Assembly (NCBI RefSeq): GCF_041146395.1
Contig: NC_090996.1
Location: forward strand, 30,342,738-30,406,737
Length of the DNA: 64,000 bases
Origin: Eulemur rufifrons
Taxonomy: Eukaryota > Chordata > Mammalia > Primates > Lemuridae
Direction: 5' to 3'
This document shows positions 32,646 to 44,468 of the stretch, piece by piece; the stretch's first letter is position 1, and the number at the start of each line of letters is the position of its first letter. The notes beneath the pieces are model-generated. The model was not told the origin of the DNA and searched no databases. It was given only the letters and a program-made list of their open reading frames with translations. A program made the translations under genes and the position numbers.

Positions 32646-33064
32646 CTCTGACCTGATCTAAGCACTGTGTGTGTGATGCGGGTCAGACCAATCATAGGAC
32701 TCATCTTCTGGGCAATCGTGATTGATCCCAGGTGAACACTGACCAAGCGTGTCCAGTGGAATCCATCTCTCAGGCTGAGATTCAGACGTGGGGAGGAGGA
32801 AGCAATTTTATCCTTCTGGGATTGCTAAGCTGGGGCCAGTGGCTGTTTTGTCCAGCATGTGGAGAAGTTCTTCTTTCTGCTTTGGGCGTAACATGAGACT
32901 GACACACTAAGAGAACCTGAAAAAACAAAGATGAGAAACAGGTGGAGAGAGAACTCGGGTAGAGCTTAGTGTCCAGTTCCTGTTCCGAAGGACTTGATTT
33001 ATGTAGCTCTTCCCTCCATGAAAGAAACCTCATTATTATCTTCCCCTGCCCTGAAGGCAAAGCA
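32646..33064. other. Single-copy stretch
   Basis: Nothing recognised. A 118-codon minus ORF (32782-33138) runs into the LTR downstream and lacks any motif. Confidence 0.3.
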
Positions 33065-33581
33065 TTTTCTTTGTGGCTTAAATGTGTTTGAGGTGGGTCT
33101 GGTGGTTTAAAAATATCCACAAATGGATACTCCTCCATTCAAGGAGAGTCTAATTCTCCTTCCCTGGAGTGTGGATTGGACTTAATAACTCACTTCTAGA
33201 AAATTGAATAAAGTGAAAGCAAATGGTGTGCAACTTTGGAGACTGGGTTATAGAGATGCTGTAGTTTTCTGTTTGCTCTTTCTCTGTCTTGGACCACTCC
33301 CTTTGGGAGAAGTGTCTGCCATGTTGTGAGGATGCTCAGGAAGCTCTGTGGAGGGGGCCACATGCTGAGTAACCGAGGCCTCCTGCCCACAGCTGTGAGA
33401 GTGAGCTGTCTTGTAGGTGGACCCTCTGGCCTTCAGATAAATGCAGCCCCAGCTGACGTCCTTACTGCTATCTCATGAGAGTCCCTGATCATGACCTACA
33501 GAAACTGTGAAATAACAAATGCTTGTTGCTCTACATTGCCATGTTTTAGGGGTAATTTGTTATGCAAAAGTAGCTAACTAT
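33065..33581 (+). mobile_element. MLT1-like LTR, sense, 3' end hit by an Alu
   Basis: CCCTGGAGTGTGGATTGGAC, TTAATAACTCACTTCTAGAA, GGACCACTCCCTTTGGGAGA, CATGTTGTGAGGATGCTCAG, GCAGCCCCAGCTGACGTCCT, ACAGAAACTGTGAAATAACA and TAATTTGTTATGCAAAAGTA. Its last bases (about 33897 on, ACTAATATAG) lie beyond the Alu. Confidence 0.75.
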
Positions 33582-33836
33582 GGCCAGGAGCAGTGGCTCA
33601 CACCTGTAATCCTAGCACTCTGGGCGTTGGAGGTGGGATAATTACTTGAGTTCAGGAGCTCAAAATCAGCTTGAGCAAGAGTGAGATCCGTCTCTACTAA
33701 AAATAGCCAGGTGTTGTGGTGTGTGCTCATAGTGAGGCAGGAGGATCGCTTGAGCCCCGGAGTTTGAGGTTGCTGTGAGCTACAATGATGCCACAGCACT
33801 CTACCCTGGGGGCAACGATGGGGGGAGACTGTATCT

Positions 33837-33869
<33 letters not shown>
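33582..33869 (+). mobile_element. Strepsirrhine Alu SINE, sense, with long A-tail
   Basis: GGCCAGGAGCAGTGGCTCAC start, CTTGAGCAAGAGTGAGATCC, TACTAAAAATAGCCAGGTG, and a 32-base A-run (33838-33869). AGCTAACTAT at 33572-33581 and 33887-33896 is a 10-bp target duplication. Inserted in the last bases of the LTR. Confidence 0.96.
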
Positions 33870-33870
<1 letters not shown>

Positions 33871-33889
33871 CAGCAGCAGCAGCAGCAGC
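33870..33889. repeat. (GCA)n trinucleotide repeat in the Alu tail
   Basis: Nearly seven GCA/CAG units between the A-tail and the target duplication. It is noteworthy because the 5' copy of the duplication is preceded by AAAAGT, which is one change from the repeat unit. Confidence 0.95.
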
Positions 33890-33989
33890 TAACTATTCAA
33901 CTAATATAGTGGGTTTCTGTCCCTTAGAACCAACAGAATCCTGAAGAGGTGAGAGGTGGAGGTACCACTCACACTAAGTGGATGCTTAT

Positions 33990-34560
33990 TGATTGTCTTG
34001 TCAGCCATTCCCCCTTCTTCTATCCGCCTCGGGTAACTCTGCATCCTACGTTATTTCAGTTGTGCACTTCGGCTGGGACCGACTCCTGCATCGGGAGTGG
34101 GCTGGGATTGGTTTAAACAGGCTTCCCTCTCCGGGCTGCAGTGATTGGTTTTGGGATGGACATCTCATTCTTCAAAGCCACCGACTGAGATACAAGGAGA
34201 TAATTTTTAAACCTTCTAGAGAAATTCTCCTCTCTTTTGCGGAGGACTTCAGAAAATCCTTGCTTTCTTTCCCAGGAAGATGTGGTATGAAGATGTGAAG
34301 GTGGGTGCTCCCACAGCCATTTTGCTGCCACGAGGCAGTGCCCAGTGGAGGCGCTGCTCTGTTTGGGGAGCACAGAGAAGAGAGATGGACGGATACTAGG
34401 ACTTTGGTGATATTGTTGGTCCCATTATCACAAGCCTTATCTGAAGCCCTCTTGTGGATGCTTCAGTCATGTAAACCTATGAATTCCATTTATTGCTTAA
34501 GCCACTTTAATTTAGGTTTTCTGTTCCATGAAACAAAAAGATTCTTAACTAACACACAAA
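33990..34560 (+). mobile_element. LTR-like element (ERVL class)
   Basis: GGGCTGGGATTGGTTTAAAC, TCTAGAGAAATTCTCCTCTC, CACAGCCATTTTGCTGCC, TATTGCTTAAGCCACTTTAA and the end AAGATTCTTAACTAACACAC fit an old ERVL-type LTR. Divergence is high and the family is uncertain. Confidence 0.5.
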
Positions 34561-34599
34561 CCCAGATCTGTCTGAATCCAGTGCTCATACTCTTCTAAA

Positions 34600-37060
34600 C
34601 TGCCAAAAAAAATTATAGAGTGCCGTATCAAACATGATCAATGGGCTCCTGCTTAAAAATGATACTGGACACAGTCTTTTCCAACTTCGTTTTAAAAGAC
34701 CTTAAGAAGACGTAGAAAAATGGAAACTCACACAACCTTGAAAATCCAAACTGATACTGAAGCTGTTGTCAAAATCCACAAGGAAATTCCACTAATCATA
34801 AGACTGATGGAGCTGAATTGAGAACTTTAAAATTATTTTGATGTCTAGAACAGGACAAGCCTGATATTTATAAACAGCTAAGGAGAAATGTTTTTTTTTT
34901 TCCCCTCTCTTCCCTCCAGAGCCTAGTGTATATCACTGGATGGTCTCTGTTTTGTGGATGCTGATGTTTGTCATGATAGAGACTTGCTGAAAAAGGTTTT
35001 TTTTTTTTTTATATTTTATGCTCAGGTAATTGGTTATTCTAGGATATATAATGGCTTAGAAAAAATCATTTATTTCTTTAAAACAAGATGCATTCCAATC
35101 ATTTGAGAGGATAATCAAAATAGAAAACTCAAGAATATTTTGGCATAAAGGGACTGATAATAAAATTCATTATGAATGTTGATACACTTTTTGAAAGATG
35201 AGATATATGAAAAAGAAGCATAATGACAAGGAAAAGTATGCTAATTCTTTCTTTTAGATGGAGTGTCAACAGGTACTGTTTCATTCTAGTCTTGGTAAAT
35301 AATATTAATGATTATAATAATTTACATATGAAACAGTTAAGTCCCTGTTAGGTTCTAGGCACAATGCTAAATATTTTACAAGAAAAATCATATTTAAAAA
35401 ATTAAAGTATGCTTTAAATGAACTTAAATACTATGCATCCCATTGTTAAGTCCAATAAATACTATGAAAGCCCAAAATGTCACAAAAAAACCCCACTAGA
35501 GAAAATTAAATGCCACTTACTCATGAAAACTAGTTGAAGTGAAGAGCAATTGAATACTTTCTTAGCATGATAAAATATTAATTTAAAATAAGCAGTCAAA
35601 CATCTTTTATAATAGAGAAACACACAAGGCATTCCCATTAAAATTGCAAGATTACCAAAGATATTTTCTGCCCTAATTATTTTTGAAGTTTAGGATAATG
35701 TAATAAAGTATGAAACAGAAATACTAGGCATGACTATTAAAAAGAGAACTCAATTGTTGGTTATTTGTAGGTTATATTAATTGACACCTGGAAAGCTGAA
35801 GACAGTTAACTATTTGTTTAAAATCAATAAAGGATTCAGTAGATAGAGAAATATATAAAGCTAAACCTTTAAAGTAGCATCAATACTTAGTTAGAAGTCA
35901 TAGCAGAAAAAAATGATTCTATAGCTGCAAGCCAGACAGTTAGAAGTTGTCACAATGGAACATATATTAATAATTTATATGAATAAGTATATACAATTTG
36001 AGGTGGATATTTGAAAGACTATACCTCTTTTTAAAATGAAAGCATTAAATATTGTCAAGGTATCAATTATGAAAAAATGTACATATAAGTTCACAAGATT
36101 TCAATCAAAATTCTGTTGGAACTCTCGAGGATCTTACAAAACCGTACTAAAGTCCACTTGGAAGAATTAGTGGGTGAGATTATCTGGGAACATTTTGAAA
36201 AAAGGAAAATGATGATTCAATGAGATTTTGAAAACAAAGATACTTGCCCAACCAAGTCATAAAATACCTTATGAGGCTAAAACAATTGAAACAATGTGCT
36301 ATTGGTGGTACAAGAAATAATCAATGGAATCAAGGAAATGCTATGGACGAAAACCTGAGCGTACGTATCACATGAGACTGTAACAAGGAAGGCATCACAA
36401 GTCAACGGGAAACAGGAAAATTTAAGCCATGTTAGAAAAATTGGTTGTTTAGGGGAAAAGAAGTAATCAATGTAGATCTTCACTATTATATTATGTTCCC
36501 AAATACATTCCAAATGAATTAAGCAGATAAACATTAACAAAAAACTCTGGAAGAACTAAAAAAAAATTAGAATAAAATGAAGATAAATATTTATTTCAGT
36601 TTTTAGATAGGATTTTACCAAGCATAAAACTCATAAAAAAAATCACAAAGAAAAGTATTAATGGATTCAATTAAAAAATTGAGAACTTTGTACAATAAAG
36701 CAAGTTAAGCAAAATTAAAGGGCAAGAGGCAGGTGAGGAAGGGAAGATTTGTAAGAAATATTGCAAAGATTAATAGTTTCACGATGTAAAACAAATCTTC
36801 AAAAAATCTGAAAGAAAAGTGCAAAGGGCATAAAATGTTAACTTTCAAAATGAGAAGTACAAATGGTCTATACGCCTATGAAGAATATGTTCATCTTTAC
36901 CAGGCATCAAAGAAATGCAAACCGGAAAGACAACAAGGTATCATTTTACCTATCAAAGTGTCCAGTTAAAACATTATAAGACACAGTGATATCTAGGGTG
37001 TAAGGAGCAGACACTCTTATTACTGTTGGTCCTTGTATAAACTGGTGTAAATTGACTTTT
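34600..37060 (+). mobile_element. Ancient L1M LINE, ORF2 to 3' region, decayed
   Basis: Sense ORF2-like DNA without an open frame: AAGGCATTCCCATTAAAATT (about 35628), TCAATCAAAATTCTGTTGG (36100), GAGGCTAAAACAATTGAAAC (36273) and CAATGGAATCAAGGAAATGC (36323). These are followed by CATCAAAGAAATGCAAACCG (36905) and TATCATTTTACCTATCAAAG (36938), in the correct L1 order. The 34600-35300 part is less certain. T-runs at 34890 and 34998 are likely later insertion tails. Confidence 0.7.
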
Positions 37061-37150
37061 GGATCTCCAGTTATCCCTGTTTAAAATGGGGATGATCCAA
37101 CTGGCTTGGATAAGACACTAAATGTAAAATACCTCAAACAGTGTAAATTC
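37061..37150 (+). mobile_element. MIR-like fragment
   Basis: CCTGTTTAAAATGGGGATGA and TAAAATACCTCAAACAGTG look like the 3' MIR. Weak. Confidence 0.35.
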
Positions 37151-38696
37151 AAATTGTCGACATTGGTGATGATGGCTGTGGAGTGATGAAGAAAGATTTC
37201 AGAGAACTGAAGAGCAGCATCTAGCATGTGAACTGGTCCCACAGTTTGGGGCGGGGCCAGAAGGAATTGTGGGTGGAGGAGAAATGGGAGATGCCATTCC
37301 TGTTTACCTCCTGGATTTATGGATTTAGAAACAGAAGCTGTGTTTCAAATGCTCAGGGAGGAGGGATTTATTAGGCTTTCCCCATGATGGATGGCAACAC
37401 ATTCAGGCTGAATCCCGGGGCAGCCCCTGACCAATCAGGCTGCCATTTGACAATTGACCTCTTCCAAGGACCCCTGCCCAAAACCAAGAGACCTGTGCCT
37501 TCTTAACGCCTCTGTTCATCCTTCCCATTTTCATCCATTAACTTGGCTTATCTAGAAACTGTAAAAGGAACACATGAATGCAGAAGACAGCACCACTTGC
37601 ACATCACATCTGATTTACAGAGATGTCAGTTGATTCTTTGAGCCTAGGACTTTGTTGACTCCAGATAAAAAGACCTACCTAGTCTTTCTTTCTACTTCAT
37701 TTGTGTTGTAGTCTGTATTTGTTAGTACTATTCAAGAATATACAACAGTGGCCACTGTTTTGATTGGAAACATACATGATATACCCTAACCAGCTGTGGC
37801 TGTCAGGGTCTTGCCAAGAGAAGATAGATTTTAAACATTGTCCAATGTGTTGGGCTTCTAAACGAGCAGGCATTCAATACCCAACTGAAGTTAGCGTTCG
37901 TGAAGCTAATGATCCACGATGTCTAAAGTGGCCAAAGTAGTCTAGTTGCTTTTGCACATCCAGAAAGTAGCTAGAAATCCCCAACCTGGGATGGTGTGCA
38001 GACCAACCGAGAAAGCAACACCTCAAATGAGAATATTTTCTAGAAGCGGCAAAAAGCAACCATCTGCAAAGCTACTCAAGAAAACAAGACCCGGTCTGCT
38101 TGCTACATGTTCTCATTAGCATATTGGCACTTTAGAGTAACAGAATGTCAGGTGAAGATTGGAGTTCAAGTTTTGAAATCTGGAAAGAATTGCTGATTTG
38201 GGGGCGATAATCAGTTTTTATTTTTCAGGAGTTTGAAATTTGCTTTATGGACAGTCCTTTTATGTCTTTTGGAAGGACCATTTTGCAGGGCGCAACTCGC
38301 TGCGCAGATGCCAGCCAGATACCTCCCCATAGTCTCAGATATCCCAAAGTACCACAAAGTAACCATAATGCAGATGCTTCAGACCGAGATGTTACATTTA
38401 CTGTTAGCAACATCAAATAGATGTAGTGGCAGAACTGAGCCATTGCAAAGTTAGAGTTTTTTTTCCTAGATCTGAATATAGACTGCTGTGTGCCTGGGAA
38501 TTGTCTTGGGCAGTGCGTGCACGTGTGCAAGCTGTGTAAGCCCTCGTTTGCTGACCGTGGTGGGCCGAACTCATTAATGGAATGATTCTGGTAGGGAGGA
38601 CCAGCCCTACATACATTATGTCAGAGGAGTGATGGATGCAGTTTGATGCAGCACACCCCGAATTTGACTGCTGGCACCCTACATGGGATTTTTCTT
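37151..38696. other. Single-copy block, 1.5 kb
   Basis: No gene or transposon named. 37430-37470 has CCAATCAG (a CCAAT-box-like string) without a promoter context. ORFs of 61-106 codons on both strands have no motif. Confidence 0.3.
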
Positions 38697-39039
<343 letters not shown>

Positions 39040-39169
39040 GGGATTTTTCTTAAAGGAGAATTTGGCTTGGGTGCAGTGTGACAGTTAACCAGTTAGCCAC
39101 TTCAATAGCCTTCTTACTAGTTCCCTGCCCCCACTCCAATAGCTCCCCTCCTCCTAATCTGTTCTTCAC

Positions 39170-39770
39170 AGCAGTTAAAACGATCTTTATAAATGGTCAG
39201 AAGGTGATGATAAGCCCTGGTTAAAATTCTCTGAAGGCTGCTCATCACATTTGGAATGAAACCCAAACTCTCCCCCACAGCCTACCGAACCCTCAACCAT
39301 CTGATCTCAGGCCTCTTCTCTAGACTCAAGTCATGCCTTTCCCACCCTTGGTTGGCCCTGAGCACATTGTTCTGTCGGCCCCTTGGAACAGACCTTGTCC
39401 CTTTTCACGAGATGCCTTTGCACATGCTGTTCCTCCTTCCAGCCAACCCTTTCTCCACTCTTCATTCACGGGGTCGGCCCTTTACCCTTGTGGAAATCTT
39501 GGCTGAAATGTCTCCTCGGAGACCCAGTCCTGATCGCTGCATCTGAAGAAGGGAATCCCACCCCCAGTCATTGTGCGTTAGTCTGGTCTCTGGGTTCTTT
39601 CCTTTATATAAGCCATCATAGTTTGCATTTAATTCCTTGTTTAGTTACTTGCTGTTTTGGGGGGTTGTGTCTCCCCCCTTAGTCTGTAAGTTCCATTGGG
39701 ATAGGAACCAGGCTGTCTCTTGTTGATTCCCCATCCCAGGTTCCTTAAGAAAGGGGCTCAAGGAATGTGC
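39170..39770 (+). mobile_element. L2 LINE 3' region
   Basis: TTTGGAATGAAACCCAAACT, GATGCCTTTGCACATGCTGT, TCCTCCTTCCAGCCAACCCT, TGGCTGAAATGTCTCCTCGG and AAGTTCCATTGGGATAGGAA. The 96- and 99-codon ORFs here are remnants of L2 ORF2's downstream tail and have no function. Confidence 0.88.
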
Positions 39771-39997
39771 ATGGAGGGGAGGGCACTTACTGAGGCGTCG
39801 GGACTGCACTGAAACAGGGGTGGGTGGGCGAGGGCAGAGCTCAGCGTTCAAAGCCTAACTCTGCTATCTAGTTCAACGTGTTGAGCGTCCACCTCCTGAT
39901 GGGCCGAATGCTGTGCCTGCCACACGTGAACTCATGTACTCAGGGTGTCATAGGCCCTCAGTGAAACGCCAATGATAATTATTTTGTCCCTTGTAAA

Positions 39998-40135
39998 ATC
40001 TCTGGAACCTTTTTTAGCCTTTTTGAGCTTCAGATTCTTCATCTGCAGAGCAGGGGAAAATCCGTCTTCACAGCTCTGAGTGAGAATTACGTGATATGAT
40101 GCACAGAGAGCACTTGGTAGGTTGTAGGTGGTTAC
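39998..40135 (+). mobile_element. MIR SINE fragment
   Basis: GAGCTTCAGATTCTTCATCT, GAGTGAGAATTACGTGATAT and GAGCACTTGGTAGGTTGTAG. Confidence 0.65.
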
Positions 40136-40303
40136 ACATGTTCCTTCCATCCCTTCCTTCCTTTCTCCCTCCTCCTCCTGTCCTTCTTTCTTTCCTGTCT
40201 CCTAATGTCCTTGGCAAAGTGGAAATAGTGATTTCAAGTTTTTTTTTTTTTTTGAGTTGCAATTTAATGGTGTTTCTTTAATGTTGAATAGTCATATGAA
40301 GTG

Positions 40304-40502
40304 TTTTTTTTTTTTTTGAGACAGAGTCTCGCTCTGTCACCTGGGCTAGAGTGCCATGGTGTCAGCTGAGCTCACAGCAACCTCCAACTCCTGGGCTTAA
40401 GCGATCCTCCTGCCTCAGCCTCCCAAGTAGCTGGGACTACAGATGCACGCTACCACAACTGGCTAATTTTTTTATTTTTAGTAGAGACAGGGTCTCACTC
40501 TT
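40304..40502 (-). mobile_element. Older Alu, antisense, first half (host of a nested Alu)
   Basis: Poly-T, GAGACAGAGTCTCGCTCTGT, CTCACAGCAACCTCCAACTC and a linker TTTTTATTTTTAGTAGAGAC, stopping at the start of the second arm where another Alu begins. Its rest follows at 40857-40950. Confidence 0.96.
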
Positions 40503-40950
<448 letters not shown>

Positions 40951-40951
40951 T

Positions 40952-40955
<4 letters not shown>

Positions 40956-40985
<30 letters not shown>
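40956..40985. repeat. Poly-T tract, 30 bases
   Basis: A pure T run starting about 6 bp beyond the 5' end of the older Alu (the Alu is antisense, so its own tail is at the other side). It is thus not that Alu's tail. No other SINE adjoins it. Confidence 0.9.
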
Positions 40986-40988
<3 letters not shown>

Positions 40989-41004
40989 GGTGCAAAAACA
41001 CTGG

Positions 41005-41385
41005 CTTTATGGTCAACTGACCTAGGTTGTTTGTGTCCTTCCAATTCATATGTTGAAATCCTCATTCCAATGTGATGGTGTTAGGAGGTGGGGCTTTTGG
41101 GGAGGTTATTACATCATGGGGGTGGAGCCCTCATCAATGGGATTAGCACCCTTATAAAAGGGACCGCAGAGAATTCTCTAACTTTTTTTTCCACCATGTG
41201 TGGATACAGTGAAAAGTTGGCAGTCTGCAACCTGGAAGGGGTTCCTCACCAGAGCCCGACCATGCTGGCAGCCTGATCTTGGGCTTCTGCCTCCAGAACT
41301 GTGAGAAAGAAAGGTTTGTTTTTTAATCCACCCGATTTGTGGTATTTTGTGACAGCAGTCTGAGTTGACTGAGGTAGTTGGATTT
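41005..41385 (+). mobile_element. MaLR-type LTR, sense
   Basis: TCCAATTCATATGTTGAAAT, TGTGATGGTGTTAGGAGGTG, GAGCCCTCATCAATGGGATT, AGCACCCTTATAAAAGGGAC, CTGCCTCCAGAACTGTGAGA and TTTGTGGTATTTTGTGACAG follow the MaLR LTR in sense. The TATAAAAG at 41154 is the LTR's TATA-box equivalent. Solo copy. Confidence 0.8.
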
Positions 41386-41399
41386 CCAGTTACGTTGCT

Positions 41400-41482
41400 C
41401 CCTGACGTGAAGAGGGCAAGCCATTGAGTCTACCTAAGCTTCGGTTTCTCCACGAGTAAAAATAGCCGTCATCACTTGTAAT
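41400..41482 (+). mobile_element. MIR fragment
   Basis: GAGGGCAAGCCATTGAGTCT, AAGCTTCGGTTTCTCCACGA and TAAAAATAGCC match the MIR 3' region. Confidence 0.55.
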
Positions 41483-41554
41483 GGCAAATAATTAATAGAC
41501 CACCTTGTTGCACAACTCCAGGGGGCGCCATTTACATAGATTGCAAATATAGTC

Positions 41555-41815
41555 CTGGGAGACATCCTAATTGCAATAAATCGTAGCACCTCCAGACAAT
41601 GGAATGTTAGAGTCACCAGAAAGTCACATTTTTAAGGAAGTTTTAATGGCACGGGGGAAATGCTTATGCTCAAGAACTAAGTGAAGAAAAGTATGACAAA
41701 AATTTATACATGATGCGGCTCCTATCTAGTTTGAAAAATATTTGAGATTAGAAGGGACCACATCAAAATGTTAACAGTGTTAAAAACCATAAACCTTAGG
41801 CAAGTTTAAATTTAT
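41555..41815 (+). mobile_element. L1M fragment, sense
   Basis: CCTCCAGACAATGGAATGTT, GTTTTAATGGCACGGGGGAA, AACTAAGTGAAGAAAAGTAT and CATCAAAATGTTAACAGTGT match the L1M 3' UTR in sense. Confidence 0.7.
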
Positions 41816-41821
41816 CAGAGC

Positions 41822-41849
41822 AAAAAAAAAAAAAAAAAAAAAAAAAAAT
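41822..41849. repeat. Poly-A tract
   Basis: 28 consecutive A just downstream of L1M sequence. It is too pure for the decayed L1 beside it and may be a later expansion. Confidence 0.9.
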
Positions 41850-42854
41850 CCTAAGTTGGGCAGCCCTCAGAACCAGAGCAAGTTCAAAGAGTTCCTGCCT
41901 GTTACATGGTCAGGCAGCATTACGGACAGAAGTGGGGCAAAAAGAACCACTTAATTGGTTATAGCTCCATGTTTTTGTCTTATTTAAACCACCTATGATC
42001 AACTAAAGCTCAGCTGCTGGAACTAACCTCAACTGAGCTCTGAATACACTCCCAAGTTCCTTAGCGTCATTTAGCGTGAATGCCTCCACACTGGTGTGGT
42101 CCGTTGGACCCAGTATAGGAGCTGAGTCTGAATCAATGGCCTCTTACAAATTTTATTTAACAACAGGTGATCACCGACTGGTGAGATTATTGGGATCTTT
42201 TCTACTGTTCTGCGTCTTCTGCATTTACAACAGTCCACAAATGTGGACAGAGAGGGTCCTTTGTTCCTCCCCATCCTCCCCGTTGGCGGGTGGGGTCTTT
42301 GGCACAACAGCTCAATGGCATTGTTCTATGGGAGGTGACCCAAATTATGGAGAGGAAGGCTTGTCTTTTGTGTCTACTTTATTCCGGACGTGGGGCATTT
42401 TGAATTTGCTGGCCTCAGACTTGAGGGGCAAATGTGTGTCCCAGGACAGAGAAGAAAAGGGGAGGGAGAGAGGGGCTTTCAAAGGCCCAGGGAAAGTGAA
42501 TTTTCTATGGCTTCCAGGAACCAAACCAATGTCCACGCCAAAGCACAGGTCGGATGAAAGCACTAAGCAGGAGAAATGGCAGAGGCATGGAGAGGAAGAG
42601 AGAGGGAGCTTGAGAAAAAGGGGCTGTTTTCCATTATGGGTGGATGCTTACACTGAAAAGAGACCCCAGGGAGAAGGGAAGGCGTATTTTGCACCCCTTC
42701 TGGATTCTGGGTGCAATCACGATTGCCTCGGGGTCAGACCTGGTTCTTTTGGTTTGCTCGTGTCTATACTCCCTCCTGGACAGCATGGGTGCAGGAAGCC
42801 AGCATCGTACACGTGCCGTCTTGCACAAAGAAGTAAATAAAACGTTCTACAAAT
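41850..42854. other. Single-copy block with the window's longest ORF
   Basis: No repeat family recognised. A plus-strand ORF (42076-42840, 254 codons from ATG) is open, mainly because this stretch is GC-richer. Four overlapping ORFs on the other frames and strand show that stop density is low in general here. No signal peptide, domain or motif. Not called as a gene. Confidence 0.3.
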
Positions 42855-42955
42855 AATAACCCTGCTCCGCCTACCTGACAGGATTGTCGATGACCCACAA
42901 TGAGATAATATGCATGCTGGTGTTTTGCGAAATGCAAATGGAGGTAGCCGTGAGT
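42855..42955 (+). mobile_element. MIR fragment
   Basis: CTACCTGACAGGATTGTCGA, AATGAGATAATATGCATGCT and GCGAAATGCAAATGG. Confidence 0.6.
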
Positions 42956-43899
42956 AACGCATTCCTGGCTGAGTCGATGCCGTATTTCAGTCAAGCCGCT
43001 TAACCCAGGGTGGCAGAATCTCTCCTCTCAGCAGAACAGGGTCCCTCATTAGCGTTTTCTGGTGCTAACAGGGCTGTCCTCACTTGTGGCTGTTGACCTG
43101 GGGGGTCAGCCCTTTGTCACTCTGAGTACTGCTGCCTTGGGGAGATGGAAACTCACTTCTTGGTGAAGCTTTGCAAAATCTCCCCGAGTCAAACAGAGCC
43201 TTTCTGCCACAGGACTGAACAATGAGCTGGCGGTCGAAGTGGGTGTGGGCTCTCCACTGACTACCGTGCTACAAGCAGGAGGACGAACAAACGTCTTATT
43301 AAGGAGACTGGGTCGGCGATGAATCACCAGGGTCAGGCTCTGTCTAAATACGCTCTTGGAAACGGATCTTTATTCCAACACTGGCGTTTCTTCTGTAGCC
43401 TTGACATAAGATTCCAATTCATCTGAATTTAGTACATTTTGAAGATTTTTTTCCCCCCTGATAGCAACCATGTGAAGGAACGGATTGACCTTTAATTTAT
43501 AATCCTTGTGTCACAGAGTTTAGCAGAGCTTAACCTATGTCAGTCGTGGTTCAAAACTGTCTGCTTTGCTTTGGAAAAGGGAGGTCATGCTTTCAGTGTT
43601 AGCTTGAAAAAAATAAAATAAAAAAAAGGAACTGCGTGGGAGAATAAGTTTCCATTACAAAAGGCAGAAGAGGACCAGACAGAGAAGGCAGCGATGTCCA
43701 GAAAGAAGAAGGAAACGGAGATATGCATGAAGTTCTGAAAGATGAGGAAGAAGTTGGCGGGGTAAAGTGTGTGGCTCTTGTCAGAGGAGGGCAGCAAACT
43801 GATCCAAAGTGCTAGCAGGGGCCAGGGATAGAGGTGACAAGGCTGATGAGAGAGCCAGAAGCCTCATTGAGGAGAGAGATGGTACCAAATTTTATATTT
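42956..43899. other. Single-copy block
   Basis: Nothing named. AAAAAAATAAAATAAAAAAAA at 43607-43626 is an A-rich patch. Short ORFs of 60-81 codons lack motifs. Confidence 0.3.
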
Positions 43900-43982
43900 G
43901 GCATTATACAAAATGCATTTGTGTTGTTCTAGGCTATTAAATTTGTGGTGATTTATCATAATAGCAACAGAAAACTAATACA
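43900..43982 (+). mobile_element. MLT1 LTR 3' end fragment
   Basis: TTCTAGGCTATTAAATTTGT, GGTGATTTATCATAATAGCA and ACAGAAAACTAATACAA are the standard MLT1 terminus. The upstream LTR could not be recognised. Confidence 0.65.
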
Positions 43983-43984
43983 AG

Positions 43985-44152
43985 TGGTATGACACATTTT
44001 GGAAAGTTATAGGACAATATGTATAAAAAGTCATAAAAATATTTCCAACTGTTTACTCTCCAAACATGTACCCAAGAAAGGGCTACCTCTAAAATTTATC
44101 ATAAGGAAATAATGAAAGAAAAATGTTACATAGTTGATATTAATTATAGCAC

Positions 44153-44153
<1 letters not shown>
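43985..44153 (+). mobile_element. L1M fragment, sense
   Basis: AAAAGTCATAAAAATATTTC, AAAGGGCTACCTCTAAAATT and TATCATAAGGAAATAATGAA match the L1M 3' UTR sense strand. Confidence 0.7.

Positions 44154-44183
<30 letters not shown>
44154..44183. repeat. (CA)n microsatellite
   Basis: About 14 CA units at the boundary between L1M and the antisense Alu. It likely grew from the Alu tail region. Confidence 0.96.
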
Positions 44184-44186
<3 letters not shown>

Positions 44187-44189
<3 letters not shown>

Positions 44190-44468
44190 AGGAGACAGGA
44201 TCTTGCTGTGTTACCCAGGCTGGAGTGCAGTGGTGCAATCATAGAATCTTAGCTCACTGTAACCTCCAGCTTCTGGGCTCAAGTGATCCTCCTGTCTCAG
44301 TCTCCTGAGTAGCTGGGACTACAGTAGCTGCCACCACACCCAGCTGATTTTTAAAATTTTAAAATTTTTTGTAGAGATGGGGTCTTGCTATGTTGCCCAG
44401 GCTTGTCTTGGACTCCTAGGCTCAAACGATCCTCCTGACTTGGCCTCCCAAAGTGCTGGGATTATAGT
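44187..44468 (-). mobile_element. AluJ-like SINE, antisense, 5' end missing
   Basis: GAGACAGGATCTTGCTGTGT, AGGCTGGAGTGCAGTGGTGC, CTCCTGAGTAGCTGGGACTA and GATGGGGTCTTGCTATGTTG, ending at GTGCTGGGATTATAG without the terminal GCCACTGCGCC block. An extra CATAGAATCTTAG interrupts the right arm. Confidence 0.95.
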
